Below are positions 44,704 through 54,345 of a DNA stretch of 64,000 nt, one piece after another (within the stretch, counting starts at the first letter, position 1; each line of letters opens with the position of its first letter). The stretch covers positions 26,512,399 through 26,576,398 of the forward strand of contig NC_064544.1 of NCBI RefSeq assembly GCF_023856365.1, read 5' to 3'. Under the pieces are notes generated by a model. That model worked only from the letters and a program-made list of their open reading frames with translations. It did not search any database and had not been told where the DNA came from. Source of the stretch: Brienomyrus brachyistius. Taxonomy: Eukaryota > Chordata > Actinopteri > Osteoglossiformes > Mormyridae. Both the position numbers and the translations under genes were made by a program.

Positions 44704-45445
44704 ATTGGCCTCCCTGCAGAATCTATACAAAAGCTGCAGTATATTCAGAACCCAGCAGCTTGAGATCTCATTCACACCAAACGCTCCGCTCACATCACAG
44801 CCATCCTCTCTCAGCTACACTGGTCACTGGTTCCGTCTCGGATCAAATTGAAAATATTGCTTCTCACTTATAAAGCTCTGCATAACTTCACTACCCAGGG
44901 ACGGATTACGGACCGGGCCAGTGGGGCCACTGCCCAGGGGCTCTTGGGGTTGCACGCGGCCCGTGGGGCCCCTAGCCCAAAACAATTTGCAACGCTTATC
45001 AACAATGTATTTTCGTTTGTCTATTTTAGAGGGCCTACATTCTTTGATCCTCTGCCTATAAGGGCCCCTGACCCTATAGGGAGGGCGTTTGGCTGCCAAG
45101 GGCCCTTGAATTGTGGTGGCTGTGGCAGTGGTGCTGGTGGTGGTGGGGGGGGGGGGGCCTCGCGAACGTTTTGCCCAGGGGCCCACACAACCCATAATCC
45201 GTCCCTGTCACTACCTCAGTGAGCTCTTGACTCCCTGCTCACCCTCTCGCTCTCTCAGACCCTCTAATAATAATCTACTCACTGTTCCACACACCAGACT
45301 TTCCACCATTCATATCTGAATTAAAGACATTTCTTTTCCCTGAACATCTCTCTTCTGTATTTTCCTCCATAACTTATTTCTGATCTCTCTTTCTTTTTGT
45401 TTTAGTGTAAAGCAAAACAAGTTTGTGAAAGGCGCTATATAAATG
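44704..45445 (+). pseudogene. L2-like LINE, 3' end (continuation of 38006-38828)
   Basis: After the gypsy target duplication: 'LPAESIQKLQYIQNPAA', 'HITAILSQLHWSLVPSRIKL', 'KILLLTYKALHNFTT', the C-terminal region of fish L2-type ORF2. A MITE interrupts it at 44896-45207. It resumes with 'LLTLSLSQTL', 'LTVPHTRLST' (frames vary) and ends in the 3' untranslated tail 'gaaaggcgctatataaatgt' with short 'tataaatgtaact' repeats, the usual 3' end of this LINE type. Broken by stops. Confidence 0.85.
44896..45207. mobile_element. hAT-type MITE, 312 bp, with 8-bp target duplication
   Basis: Terminal inverted repeats 'cagggacggatta' at both ends (right end reads 'taatccgtccctg'). Flanked by exact 8-bp duplications 'tcactacc' (44888-44895 and 45208-45215). 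Interior is GC-rich with a G11-type run near 45147. The open frames across it are chance. It inserted in the LINE 3' end. Confidence 0.92.
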
Positions 45446-46083
45446 TAACTATATGTATAAATGTAACTATAGTTGTATTATTCGTCATTATAATTTGTGG
45501 CAACACCACTGACTTATATAACATAAGGCTTTAGCTTCTTTTTTGTTTAATAAATATGGCAGCATATATTGCAAAAAATATCAAACATTGTGATGTGATT
45601 TTTTTCCAATAACCATGCAGCCCTAATGTTAAATAATCCTAATTTCTTATCTATTTAAAACAGTCCCCTTTCAGACAGCTGGGCACTGGAGCAGGTCAGG
45701 TTAAGCAGCTGTCTAAAGGTAAACAGGTCGAGCTTCTCCCAGGACCTGAGAAGGAAAACTTCAGGTTACAGGTCCTTGTCTTACCCACCCTGCTAAGCAA
45801 CACCCCTCTTAACTGGGTTACTGCGTGGGGAAGTAAGATGGGGATTCAGGTGGGAATCGGGCTCTGATTTAAAGGTATTTTAAAACCTGACGTGCTGAGA
45901 GCGACAAAATCACCTAAAGTCAGTACAGTAATGAGATGAAAAATGAGCAGTTTGTGCTAAAACACTGAAGTATGTTTGGCATCTTCAAAGATGCACCATA
46001 GTGTGTTTAATATTTTACCAGGAGCTGCTGCTTTATCCTGCTTACTTTGATGTTTAATAACCATTAATTACACTTAAACTCAC
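45446..46083. other. Intronic sequence, no gene recognised
   Basis: AT-rich. Around 45670-45790, 'gctgtctaaaggtaaacagg' and 'aggttacaggtccttgtctt' resemble a diverged fish repeat. Nothing else supported. Confidence 0.45.
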
Positions 46084-46155
46084 CTGTTAGGACACCGACC
46101 ATAATGATGGGAAATACAATTCTCAGAGTGTTGAGTATAATATTCCGCCATGTAA
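46084..46155 (-). CDS. Exon with membrane segment 4 of the Ig multi-membrane-segment gene
   Basis: Minus-strand acceptor 'tttttatttttgcag' before 46155 and donor 'gtgagtttaag' after 46084; 72 bp, phase 1-1. With the G from the previous exon it encodes 'VTWRNIILNTLRIVFPIIMV' followed by 'GVLT'. A moderately hydrophobic span with two arginines in its first half, so either a shorter helix starting at 'IVFP' or an amphipathic one. It joins in frame to the exons at 49211 and 29614. Weakest of the membrane segments but with strong splice signals. Confidence 0.6.
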
Positions 46156-46159
46156 CTGC

Positions 46160-46767
46160 AAAAATAAAAACAAGTTATTTTTTAAATAAAATAAAAATGG
46201 GATTTATAATTGTATGTTAAATTCAACCCATCATACATCACACCAGCTACCCTTAATTATAGGAAAAAATATTTAACAGTGTCAGACCATTAATGACCAT
46301 TCATTCCTTAACGACAAATTAAATAAAAATTCATCATCATGAGCTGTTAGATGATCGTTTTACACACATTAGCAGCAGAAGATCCTTATTCAAAGTAAAA
46401 GCCTCTGTGACCCACATTACAGTGTAAGAGCTGGACAGTGCACTGTTACAACCCTGATACCAACAGCAACTGGGCTGCAGGAGAACCAGCAATCATATGT
46501 GTTGCGCTCGCAACGGGGAAGCAGGACTAAACCTCCTGTTGCCTCATTCCCACCATCCAGCACAATCTCTCCTCTTTCACTGCTGCTCTCACTTCCTGCT
46601 GGACCCGGAAGTTTTCTTCCTTCCCTGAGTGATTAAGGTGGGACGTGGAGAAGGATTCTAGTCCAGCTCAGCCTTGAATCACCACTCCTACCTTTATCTT
46701 GTGACGCAGCCTTAAACTTGGCTTGCAAAACCATTATGCCAGCTCTGGCCACCTTCAGATCGCTTGA
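46160..46767. other. Intronic sequence, no gene recognised
   Basis: Unique-looking, mixed composition. No coding or repeat signature that I can support. Confidence 0.45.
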
Positions 46768-46775
46768 CCCTCTGT

Positions 46776-46935
46776 CAGAGGTGGACATTTCAGGTCCAGA
46801 AAGTAAAAATCCAGACCAAGATTTTATTTCAACCAACCAGTTGAGTCTCTGTGTCTGTGACTCTTTATACTCAACTGGTGGGTTGAAACAAAATCATGGT
46901 TTGGATTTTTACTTTCTGGACCTGAAATGCCTCTG
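46776..46935. mobile_element. Palindromic hAT MITE, 160 bp, with 8-bp target duplication
   Basis: Left arm 'catttcaggtccagaaagta' with 'aaaatccagaccaagatttt' is mirrored on the right by 'aaaatcatggtttggatttt' and 'tactttctggacctgaaatg'; nearly the entire element is one inverted repeat around a ~35-bp loop. Ends 'cagagg...cctctg'. Flanked by exact 8-bp duplications 'ccctctgt' (46768-46775 and 46936-46943), a hAT hallmark. A related half-copy lies at 52600-52703. Confidence 0.92.
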
Positions 46936-46969
46936 CCCTCTGTACAGCAACACTTTCCCAGCTCCTGTA

Positions 46970-47925
46970 ACCTTGAACTCCTCCTCCAAGGACTTGAGTG
47001 TCAGTCACAGGTTGCTTTGATAACTAAGGAGAGCCATGCTGCTCAGTCTCCGGAGGTGGCTGCTGACTTTCTGCTCCAAGGTTTCTATTGTCGGGATTCA
47101 CACTTCATAAACCAGGAGTGGCCACAGGACTCTTGGAAGAATACTATGCTGGTACAGACATGCTTTAAACTACCCCAGTAGGACAGACTGCTTCACTGAT
47201 CTCAGCCAGACATCCAACTCAGTGCAGGTCGACTTGATGCCTGTTGTGTCCTTCAGGATGCTGCCAAACATTCTGCCTCCTATAAGGCTTCCCTGTGATG
47301 GTTGGGATGTCAGTACCTGCGATACTGAACTGAAATTTCTCATCCACCTTCCTTCACCTCACCACCAAGGACCTAAATTTGGAGGTTTGAACTCCATCCA
47401 CTCCCACCCCATCAGCTTCTCAGGCCCCTGCAGGATCCAGTGACGTCCTGGGACTGACTCTGTGGTGACTGTTATCTCATCCATAAGTGCTGCTGTTGGG
47501 CAGTTTCTGTTTTAGACTCTCTGTACTCTGGTTCAGCAGATTTTGTGAGCATGTTCATGGCAGCAGAGAGCAGGATCACAGAGATAATGCGGCCTGTGAT
47601 GGTCCTGGTCTCAGCCTTATTCCAGCCTGATATAAGAGCTCCTGAGGAGGCTCTCAGCCTCACACTGATCTCTGATTACTGGGGACACGATGTTCCACCA
47701 GAGGCAGCTGCACCAGCTTGTGTGGAATTGAGCCTTATGCATTTTCCAGGTCAGGCCACAGGACTGACAGATTGTCTTTGTTCTCCCAGCCTCCCTGATC
47801 AGCTGTGTCACCATTAGTGATGCGCAGATCAGCTCTGACTCCATCCGAATCCACATGTACATATAAATCATCCACCTCCCACCCACCTGAATAAAGTATC
47901 AGAGACCGGCCCCCGATCACACATT
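46970..47925 (-). pseudogene. R2/HERO-like LINE reverse transcriptase, C-terminal part
   Basis: Minus strand, descending: 'DNLSVLWPDLENA' (47760, catalytic strand A region), 'GSIPHKLVQLPLVEHRVPSN', 'SSGALISGWNKAETRTITGR', 'IISVILLSAAMNMLTKSAEP' (47600-47480), then 'KVDEKFQFSIAGTDIPTI', and near 47060 'LWPLLVYEV' with 'TIETLEQKVSSHLRRL'. This order matches a non-LTR reverse transcriptase of the type annotated as R2-like in fish and invertebrates. Several stops; the catalytic YxDD strand is replaced by a stop in 'LWMR'. Same strand as the host gene, lying in its intron. Clade is uncertain. Confidence 0.7.
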
Positions 47926-47929
47926 ACCA

Positions 47930-48480
47930 GTGTTTCTCAGTAGGATACATGTAAGCATGACGATCTGATAACATGTTACACTGAATTAAGCTGGTTTTAA
48001 ATAAATAAACATTAACTTAAAGTGAAAGTTCTTCTTTCAATAGCAGCAGCCTGAACACAGACTGACATCTTTACTCCCGTCAGACTATAACTCTGCATGT
48101 CATCTTCCCAAATACAGAGCATTAAGAATACTAATACCATGTTACACATGACATTACCAGCACTTCACTTGTCATGGTAACTATTTCACTAAATCACTCC
48201 CACACATAACTTTTCCACCCACCCTTTTTATTTGTTTTTAATTCTCCTTATTTGATTTTCACTTGGATCTTTTTTGCCTCCGTTGCTGCTTAAGAAAAAT
48301 GGACCCAAAATGGGAGTTTAGTCTGCTAATTCGTACCTGATGTTAAATGACGCTTAAAATACATTCACATTTTAGAGAATGTAATGAATATTTTCCTCAT
48401 TTATGACATATATCACCCATGTGCAAACTTTCTGCTATTAATCAGAATAGTAATTTTTATAAATATATACTGGTCCTTCT
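47930..48480. other. AT-rich spacer between two LINE pieces
   Basis: About 550 bp with no LINE homology, where the thumb/finger part of the reverse transcriptase should be. May be an insertion of unknown type or the mark of a deletion with filler. Confidence 0.4.
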
Positions 48481-48484
48481 CTAG

Positions 48485-49060
48485 ACGACTCAGAGGAGCT
48501 TCCACAGGCACAGAAAGAGTTTAAGGTGATTCTTGTTCACTTTGCATGGGAGCCACTCAGGCCTGGAGCTGAACTTGCTCATCCTCTCCTGACTACCTCA
48601 GGAACCTCTTTCAGTTGCAGGTCTGACGTGTCAAACTGCACAGCTGCCTCGGTCGGCTGCATCACTGTGCTGCACTCTCCCAGGTCCTGATCTCTTGCTG
48701 GGTCGCTATACATCTGCTTCAGATGCTGGTCCCTCTCCTCCTCTGAACAGGCCAGCTTGCTGCTATGCTTCTGCCCTAACAGGTCCTTCATGAACCTGAA
48801 GGGCTTGGTGATGAATGCAGTGCTTTCAGGCTCTTTCACAGTGTCGTCTCCGATGCCACTCTGCCCACTGGAGGACCCTGATCTTCTTGTGTAGGATGTA
48901 CATCAGCTGAGCCAAGCCACTGCTCTCCTCTTCTTTTGCCTGTTTGTATTGGAACCTGAGGGTCTCCATCTCCTGCCTGATACTATGGATCTTCACTGCT
49001 CTTTGGTTCTTTAATTATGGTCCTTTGGAAGCTCTCGGCTGCTCCTCTCCAAACCGCTCT
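48485..49060 (-). pseudogene. R2/HERO-like LINE, N-terminal linker before reverse transcriptase
   Basis: Minus strand: 'IRQEMETLRFQYKQAKEEE' (about 48990), then 'EPESTAFITKPFRFMKDLLG' from 48830, 'QKHSSKLACSEEERDQHLKQ', 'DLGECSTVMQPTEAAVQFDT', 'LQLKEVPEVVRRG', followed after a frameshift by 'RPEWLPCKVNKNHLKLF'. In this LINE type the linker reads '(F/Y)...PF.F.K.LLG..(R/K)SG.L.C...E...L......D......LG' and then 'ARSASAPGPSGVPYKVYK'. 86-codon open frame. Likely the same copy as 46970-47925. Confidence 0.72.
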
Positions 49061-49210
49061 GACACAGTGCTGACAGTGATCGCTGTCTTGGTCAAACTAA
49101 TTATAAACACCTGCCTTTATTTTACAGTTTATTTTCCCCAAACAGTGACAACCACCTTTAACATTAAGTGTAGGAAACAGGACAGGAAACATGGAAATAT
49201 GTAAACATAC

Positions 49211-49303
49211 CTGGGAATGATTTCCGATATGGAGCCATATTTATCAACAGCAGGATATACATCAGGCTGATGGCAGGACAAGTAAAGGCCTCTTCTGTGG
49301 ATC
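49211..49303 (-). CDS. Exon with membrane segment 3 of the Ig multi-membrane-segment gene
   Basis: Minus-strand acceptor 'gttacctgtttcccag' before 49303 and donor 'gtatgtttac' after 49211; 93 bp, phase 1-1. With the G from the exon at 50148 it encodes 'GSTEEAFTCPAISLMYILLL' and 'INMAPYRKSFP'. An acidic start, one Cys, a hydrophobic run of about 15 residues and a basic end. Only 151 bp from the neighbouring LINE remnant. Its reading frame is open in phase 1 with no alternative needed. Confidence 0.65.
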
Positions 49304-49334
49304 CTGGGAAACAGGTAACATTAAGTTTTATTTA

Positions 49335-49500
49335 TTTAGCAGAGTGAAGCAGGGTCAGAACATACCGGGAGCAGTGGGGGGTTAAGGCCCTTGCTGAGGG
49401 GCCCATGTGTAAAATCACTCTGTCAAGTCTGAGATTTGAACCAGCGACCCTCCAAAAGCAGGGGAAACATCATAACCCACTGAGCCACACCCCCCCCCCA
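49335..49500 (+). repeat. SINE-like teleost repeat fragment
   Basis: 'gggttaaggcccttgctgag', 'gatttgaaccagcgaccctc' (B-box-like), 'aacccactgagccacacccc' follow the order of a common teleost repeat ending in a 'cactgagccacac' motif and a C-run. Confidence 0.65.
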
Positions 49501-50147
49501 TCACTGATAAAACTGAAGGAATCTTTTCCTCTTTCAGTATTTATGTGGGAAGCCATAGAATTGTTCCCCAGTTCTGAATGCAGCACTAGGATCAATGTTA
49601 TTCCTGTTTAAATTTCTTAACTTCTCATAAGTTCTTTCCTTCTATTCTGCTGAAATTTACATTGGATTTCATGTAACCTGTCACTTCATTACTGTCTGCT
49701 AATATCTAAAATTATATAATTAATCGTTAGGGGGTGCTGTCTCTGCTGATGTAAAATATATCTTTATTTCATCACAGTGTATTTAATCTCCCTGTTCTTG
49801 CAGATAATACAGAAAAGCAGATGCTCATTTTGAGAAAAGAAAATCAAACCTGCATGATCCTACAGACTCACAGTGTCAATAAAATAATATTTAAGGAAAT
49901 ACATATCAAACTATAAATAACTATGAGTTCATTTATGAAGAAAACTTCACCTTAAAAGTGACTCACCACAGTGTAGATTAGAAATACTCAATATCAGCCT
50001 CAGATTACAGAGTCACTCATTTACATAATTAATCCCCAGCAGGTTGCTGTTTATGCTGCTGCTGTTTATTTCTTACTGCCTGCACAACAAAAACAATAAA
50101 ATCTGTCTCCTTGTAAAGCTGCTTTAAACTATATTCACTGGGCTCAC
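49501..50147. other. Intronic, AT-rich, nothing recognised
   Basis: No exon-like or repeat feature that I can support. Confidence 0.45.
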
Positions 50148-50243
50148 CTTCAGTTACACCCCACAGGATGAAGGCTGCGGAAACCATGATCTGTGGGACT
50201 GTGACATGTGAACAGTGACTCAGCAGAGCCTGTTTGCTTTTAT
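50148..50243 (-). CDS. Exon with membrane segment 2 of the Ig multi-membrane-segment gene
   Basis: Minus-strand acceptor 'ctactttctgtctatag' before 50243 and donor 'gtgagcccag' after 50148; 96 bp, phase 1-1. Joined to the exon at 50721 it reads D-'KSKQALLSHCSHV' and 'TVPQIMVSAAFILWGVTE'. The segment 'VPQIMVSAAFILWGVT' is hydrophobic, about 16-18 residues. The internal ATG in it (50190) could make the piece look like a signal-peptide first exon, 'MVSAAFILWG', with the same donor; the strong upstream acceptor and matching phase favour an internal exon, but an alternative start is possible. Confidence 0.6.
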
Positions 50244-50720
50244 CTATAGACAGAAAGTAGAATCAGATTTAACCACATAATCTTTATCATTAGGTGATGA
50301 TTCATGCAAAGTGTAATGATCTACAGCCATCCTCAGATGGTCATTCTGCTGCATTCACACCTACAGACACCCAGTACAGACTGTCAGTCTCACCAAATTT
50401 TGATCCTGCATTATTTTAGTATAATTTCAATGAGGACATCAGCTTTGGTTCATTGTTTTGGTTTGCAGGGGTTTATAGTAATAAAACTTTCTGAAATTAT
50501 TCATATTCACACATATGTGTTTGTTACCAGAGAAACAGGATCAAAGTATGTGAATTACATCACAGTTAAGCCCTGCAGTGGACAGGCACCCTGTGTAGAT
50601 ACAGTCCTGCCTGATGCCCCATATCTGCTGAGATGCCCTCTACAGGATAAGTGGCTGCAAACATGGATCCACTGATGTCATCATAATTACTAGAAATGAC
50701 AGAGCAGACGCTACACTTAC

Positions 50721-50822
50721 CTTCCTTTATTAAATTCCTGACAGATAAAGCACCAGTAAGTAGGACTACAGGTGTGACAGCGATGCACAGCCCCAGAATC
50801 AGCCAATGCAGGGATGAATAAC
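50721..50822 (-). CDS. Exon with membrane segment 1 of the Ig multi-membrane-segment gene
   Basis: Minus-strand acceptor 'ctgaatattttag' before 50822 and donor 'gtaagtgtag' after 50721; 102 bp, phase 1-1. It follows the second V exon and encodes 'GYSSLHWLILGLCIAVTPVV' and 'LLTGALSVRNLIKE'. A clear membrane helix 'WLILGLCIAVTPVVLLTGAL' followed by basic 'RNLIK', as expected for a type I span directly after the Ig domains. Other exons with hydrophobic segments follow downstream, so the chain may cross the membrane several times. Confidence 0.78.
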
Positions 50823-51315
50823 CTAAAATATTCAGAATTACATTCCATTAGTCATTTTCTAAAACGGGCTGTTTGTCTTGCTGCAGCATAATCGACACGT
50901 GCACACCGTTTAGTCTCACAGAGTGGTGCAGAAATTTATGATTAAATCTAGTTATGTCTATACAGTAAGTGTGTGATTCCTAACTGTTCTCCAGCCTGAA
51001 AACATACAGATTTAATATATAAGATCTTTCATATTTCCATACAGTATATTATTTGGATATATATACACCACATGTCACAAAGGGCTTTCTGACTGTATTA
51101 CTCTGTCATACGATGTTATGGACAATTAAGAATAATACTTATTATTCTTAAAACTTATGTTATTACTGCATTTTCCTAGTCACACTCTCAGGTTCTCTGT
51201 AGCTCCTAAGTGAATATTAATAATAAAACCATAATTACACATTACACTGCATCACTCTAATATAATACCTGTTATGACAGAGCTGAAAACTGCACTAAAA
51301 CCGAAGCCTGAAACA

Positions 51316-51342
51316 AATATTCATTCATTCATTCATTCATTT
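51316..51342 (+). repeat. (attc)n microsatellite
   Basis: Six consecutive 'attc' units in the intron between the second V exon and the first membrane exon. The remainder of 50830-51530 shows no feature. Confidence 0.9.
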
Positions 51343-51537
51343 AATGCATTTTGTGTTTTTAAAACTAGACAAAATTTCAACATTTCTACGGTTACACTGA
51401 GCAGATTAAACCTCATGGCATTTGCATAAAGGTCATTCTGCAACAGAACCACTGAGACTTACCAGAATGAAAATGTGATTTAATCACACAGAATTATGCT
51501 GAGATGCATGTTAAAAACAGTCCTTCTACTGACTCAC

Positions 51538-51891
51538 CCAGTGCTGCTATCCTGGCTGTTGTACTGGCAGAATCAGTATCTGAGTGGATTTCACACCTGA
51601 AGTCTCCTTTGTCTTCAGTCCTGACTTTCCTCAGTTTCATTGAGAAGTTTCCTTTGGGAATTTCCTCTGTGAGGAATTCAGCTCTTCCAGAGTATCTCCC
51701 ATCCTGAGACTCTGGTCTGTTCTCTCCATCAGCATACAGAAGCACCAAGATGTCACCGTCATCGTCTGTCTTTTTCCATTCCACCTGAAGCTCTGTCACA
51801 TTAACATGGGTGTCCACAGAGCAGCTGAGAGTCACATCCTCTCCAGTATGTGCATAGACAGGCTCATCTGCACCCGTCACCACCAGCCGCT
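51538..51891 (-). CDS. Ig V-domain exon 2 of the Ig multi-membrane-segment gene
   Basis: Minus-strand acceptor 'gttcttgttccag' before 51891 and donor 'gtgagtcag' after 51538; 354 bp, phase 1-1, 118 residues. Complete V-set domain: 'ERLVVTGADEPVYAHTGEDV', 'TLSCSVD' (B-strand Cys), 'LQVEWKKTDDDGDILVLLY' (C-strand Trp), 'RPESQDGRYSGRAEF', 'EEIPKGNFSMKLRKVRTEDK' and 'GDFRCEIHS' (F-strand Cys; the usual D.G.Y.C with Phe for Tyr). Potential N-glycosylation at 'NVT' and 'NFS'. The pattern 'GR(A/I).(F/L)...EIPKGNFS..L..VR..D.G.(Y/F).C' is typical of teleost butyrophilin/B7-like V domains. Extracellular; ligand unknown. The position after another V domain is notable because butyrophilins usually have V then C-type. 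Confidence 0.88.
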
Positions 51892-52599
51892 CTGGAACAA
51901 GAACAGAAAGATCAAACAATCTGGCAACCTGTGTGTTTTCCCCTCCTATTTGTTTGTGGTTGTTTTCATTTCAACATGCATCACTTTTAAAACTTTGACA
52001 CTTGGCATATGTGATTCAGGAGACGAATCCGGCACCACACTAAGCTTGTAGGAGTTTTGTTACACAAAAATGTTTTAAGGGCAGAATGAAAAGTGATTGG
52101 TTCAGAGAGATAACCAATCAGATTGTAGAGGAGGTGGGTACAAGACATGTAACTGGTTGGTCCTGCATCCTCTGTTTGCTTGGAACCACCTCCTGTACAA
52201 TCTGAGCAACAATGAGCGGCAATTGCTGCATAACAAGAAGCATAGAGTTCCATCCTGTGTTGTTTGGTAATACAAAGCCCATCCCAATGTTCCCCTCACA
52301 AAAGCAGATGGTTTGGGGTTTTGTTTAACCCGGTTCCACAGAGCAGATGCCTTTGCAGCCCTTCACAATGTTTTGTATTGTCTTTCAGTTACCTTTTACA
52401 ACGGCTACTGTTAGATTATATACCTAATTTAATGAGTTAAAGTGATTCATTTAGATTAATTAGACATGAAAAAAAAATGTGAATTTAATTTAACTATATT
52501 CTGTTCTCAGAACAAAATGTCAATGCATCAACTTAAAATCAACGTTTCATTTTCAAAATACTCATTCTATTTGGGTGGAACCACTGTACATGATTCAAC
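51892..52599. other. Intronic sequence, no gene recognised
   Basis: Mixed unique DNA; a purine-poor stretch at 52265-52340 may be an old repeat. No supported feature. Confidence 0.4.
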
Positions 52600-52703
52600 T
52601 GAGCTCATTCAAAGTGACTTATTTTCAGTGTGGTTGGTTGAAACAAAATCCTGGTCTGGATTTGCATTTTCTGGACAAGAATTTTCCACCTCTGTCTGTA
52701 CTG
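52600..52703. mobile_element. hAT MITE half-copy related to 46776
   Basis: 'ggttggttgaaacaaaatcc', 'tggtctggatttgcattttc', 'tggacaagaattttccacct' + 'ctg' match the right arm of the palindromic MITE at 46776-46935. The left arm is missing or diverged beyond recognition, so no target duplication can be shown. Confidence 0.7.
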
Positions 52704-52929
52704 CGTTACTTTTATGTGTAACTTCCTTGATACTACATAGACAGTCAGGTAAATGTGAATTAGCTGGGATTTATTCACATTGTCTATATGCAAAATTACA
52801 GTAATTAGATGCTGCTTTCACTATAAGAAATGATTAATGCATCAAAAACATTACATTATAAACAACCTTTGAAAGTAATTTACAGAAAAATTCAGTTTAA
52901 TGACACATAATGAGGATTTTCTACCAAAT

Positions 52930-53115
52930 AATGGCAGTGGTGATCTAATGGGTAAGGCGGTGTGTTTGGGATTGGAAGGTTGTTGGTTTGAATCCCCAGT
53001 CAGCATGGTACCATTCCCATCCACTGCTTCCTGGGTGCTAAATAATAGTGGCTCACTGCTGTGTTAAATGCTGAGGACATGTTTCATTGTTGTGCCAACA
53101 ATGACAATTTTTCAC
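52930..53115 (+). mobile_element. tRNA-like SINE fragment
   Basis: 'taatgggtaaggcggtgtgt' (A-box-like) and, 30 bp on, 'gttggtttgaatccccagtc' (B-box-like), followed by 'cactgcttcctgggtgctaa' and 'gtggctcactgctgtgtt'. This is the head and body order of a teleost tRNA-derived SINE. Tail not resolved. 53116-53600 that follows is AT-rich and empty. Confidence 0.65.
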
Positions 53116-53609
53116 TTCAGTAATATTGTTTGTTTGGTATTTCCAGTGAAACTGAATGGGATTCAATGGACAATAAGTGATAATTGGATGTAAGTCTTAC
53201 TGAAGAACTGGTTGGCAGTAACATTGTCATGCTAATTCAGCATAAATACAGTGTTGAATTTATTGGTTTAAACTGTAATTTAGTACTTTGTATATTTTTA
53301 TTACATTGTTCCATAATGATTATTATGTTTTGCCGTGTTTTTTGCAGAATTATTCTGACAAACCCACCTGCCAGCTTTTTTTCATAAAAACAAGATTTTT
53401 TTTAGACAGCAATATAAACAATATATATCATTTTTATCATGCCATGATCAGGGCTGTGTAGTTGTCATGAAGTTAAGGGAGTTTGTTTAAGATTTTGGCG
53501 GTTAGGAAGCTTGTGTAATACACATTTCCTGTCTAAAGTTAGGACAGGAGCAATAACCTAGGATCTGTTCATCTGTAATGGCTTTATCCTAAATCAGGTT
53601 CTAACCCGA

Positions 53610-53935
53610 GTTACTATTGTTAGCAAACAGCTGGGGAGCATCAAAGCAAAGGAAGGCAGCAGACTGAACAAACTCATTAGGGAGGCTGGGTCTGCTGTTG
53701 GCTCCAAGCTTGTCAGTGTGGAGGAGGGGGGCAGGGGCAGAATACTGGTGAAGCTGCTGGCAATTATGGGCAATGCCTCTCACCCCCCCCAAATAAAACA
53801 CTAGAGAAACTCAAGAGTAGCTTCAGCAACCGACTCATTCAACCTGCTGCATTAAGGAACGATACAGGAAATCATTCCTACCGAGTGCTATTAGACTCTA
53901 TAACTCAACAGTCCATGACACACCTGTCCAATCGA
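53610..53935 (+). pseudogene. CR1/Rex-like LINE, 3' terminal coding fragment
   Basis: Plus-strand pieces 'RTNSLGRLGLLLAPSLSV' and, after frame changes, 'LKSSFSNRLIQPAALRND', 'HSYRVLLDSIT'. The C-terminal end of fish CR1/Rex-type ORF2 has the order '(L/I)NK.IR(K/R)AGS..G..L..LE.V..RR...KLL.IM' then 'FS.RL(L/I)Q......RYR(K/R)SF(L/I)P.AI'. Stops present; about 300 bp. Confidence 0.6.
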
Positions 53936-54345
53936 AAGCCAAAGGAAGTTCTGAAGGTAAGCCTCGCTAAATGAGTCCCCCTACTGGCGCAATCGCGTCA
54001 TTGCATTTAAGGTGGACCGGAAAATCCGAATAAGGAGAACAAGGAGCCAACTTCAGCCTCCTCTAGTAAAGAGACAAGATACAGAGGCGAGTGAAAACAC
54101 ACTGAACGTTCTGTAAACTTAACTCATTGAAGAGCTCGTTCATCATAACCAACGGATAATCACTAATTTGGATGAAATGGTGAATATAATAATGTAATGT
54201 AATTCAAATGGTGGAATGTAATGTAAGAGTTTCTTACTTTACAAATAAAATACTGTACACAGAGCCACTACAGACATATGACGTCACACCTCTGACCCTG
54301 ATATACTCGCCTCCTCCTATAAATCAGAAAGGTTCACTTGCCTAC
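53936..54345. other. Intronic sequence, no gene recognised
   Basis: No repeat or exon that I can support between the LINE end and the first V exon. Confidence 0.4.

Noticed and set aside
44848..45222. Open frames of 123-124 codons on both strands
   Set aside because: They cover LINE sequence and a GC-rich MITE insertion.
46718..47181. Plus-strand open frames
   Set aside because: Lie over a palindromic MITE and antisense to an R2-like LINE.
50148..50190. Signal-peptide first exon starting at the ATG at 50190 (minus)
   Set aside because: A good acceptor at 50244 and in-phase coding upstream of the ATG make an internal exon more likely; left as an alternative.
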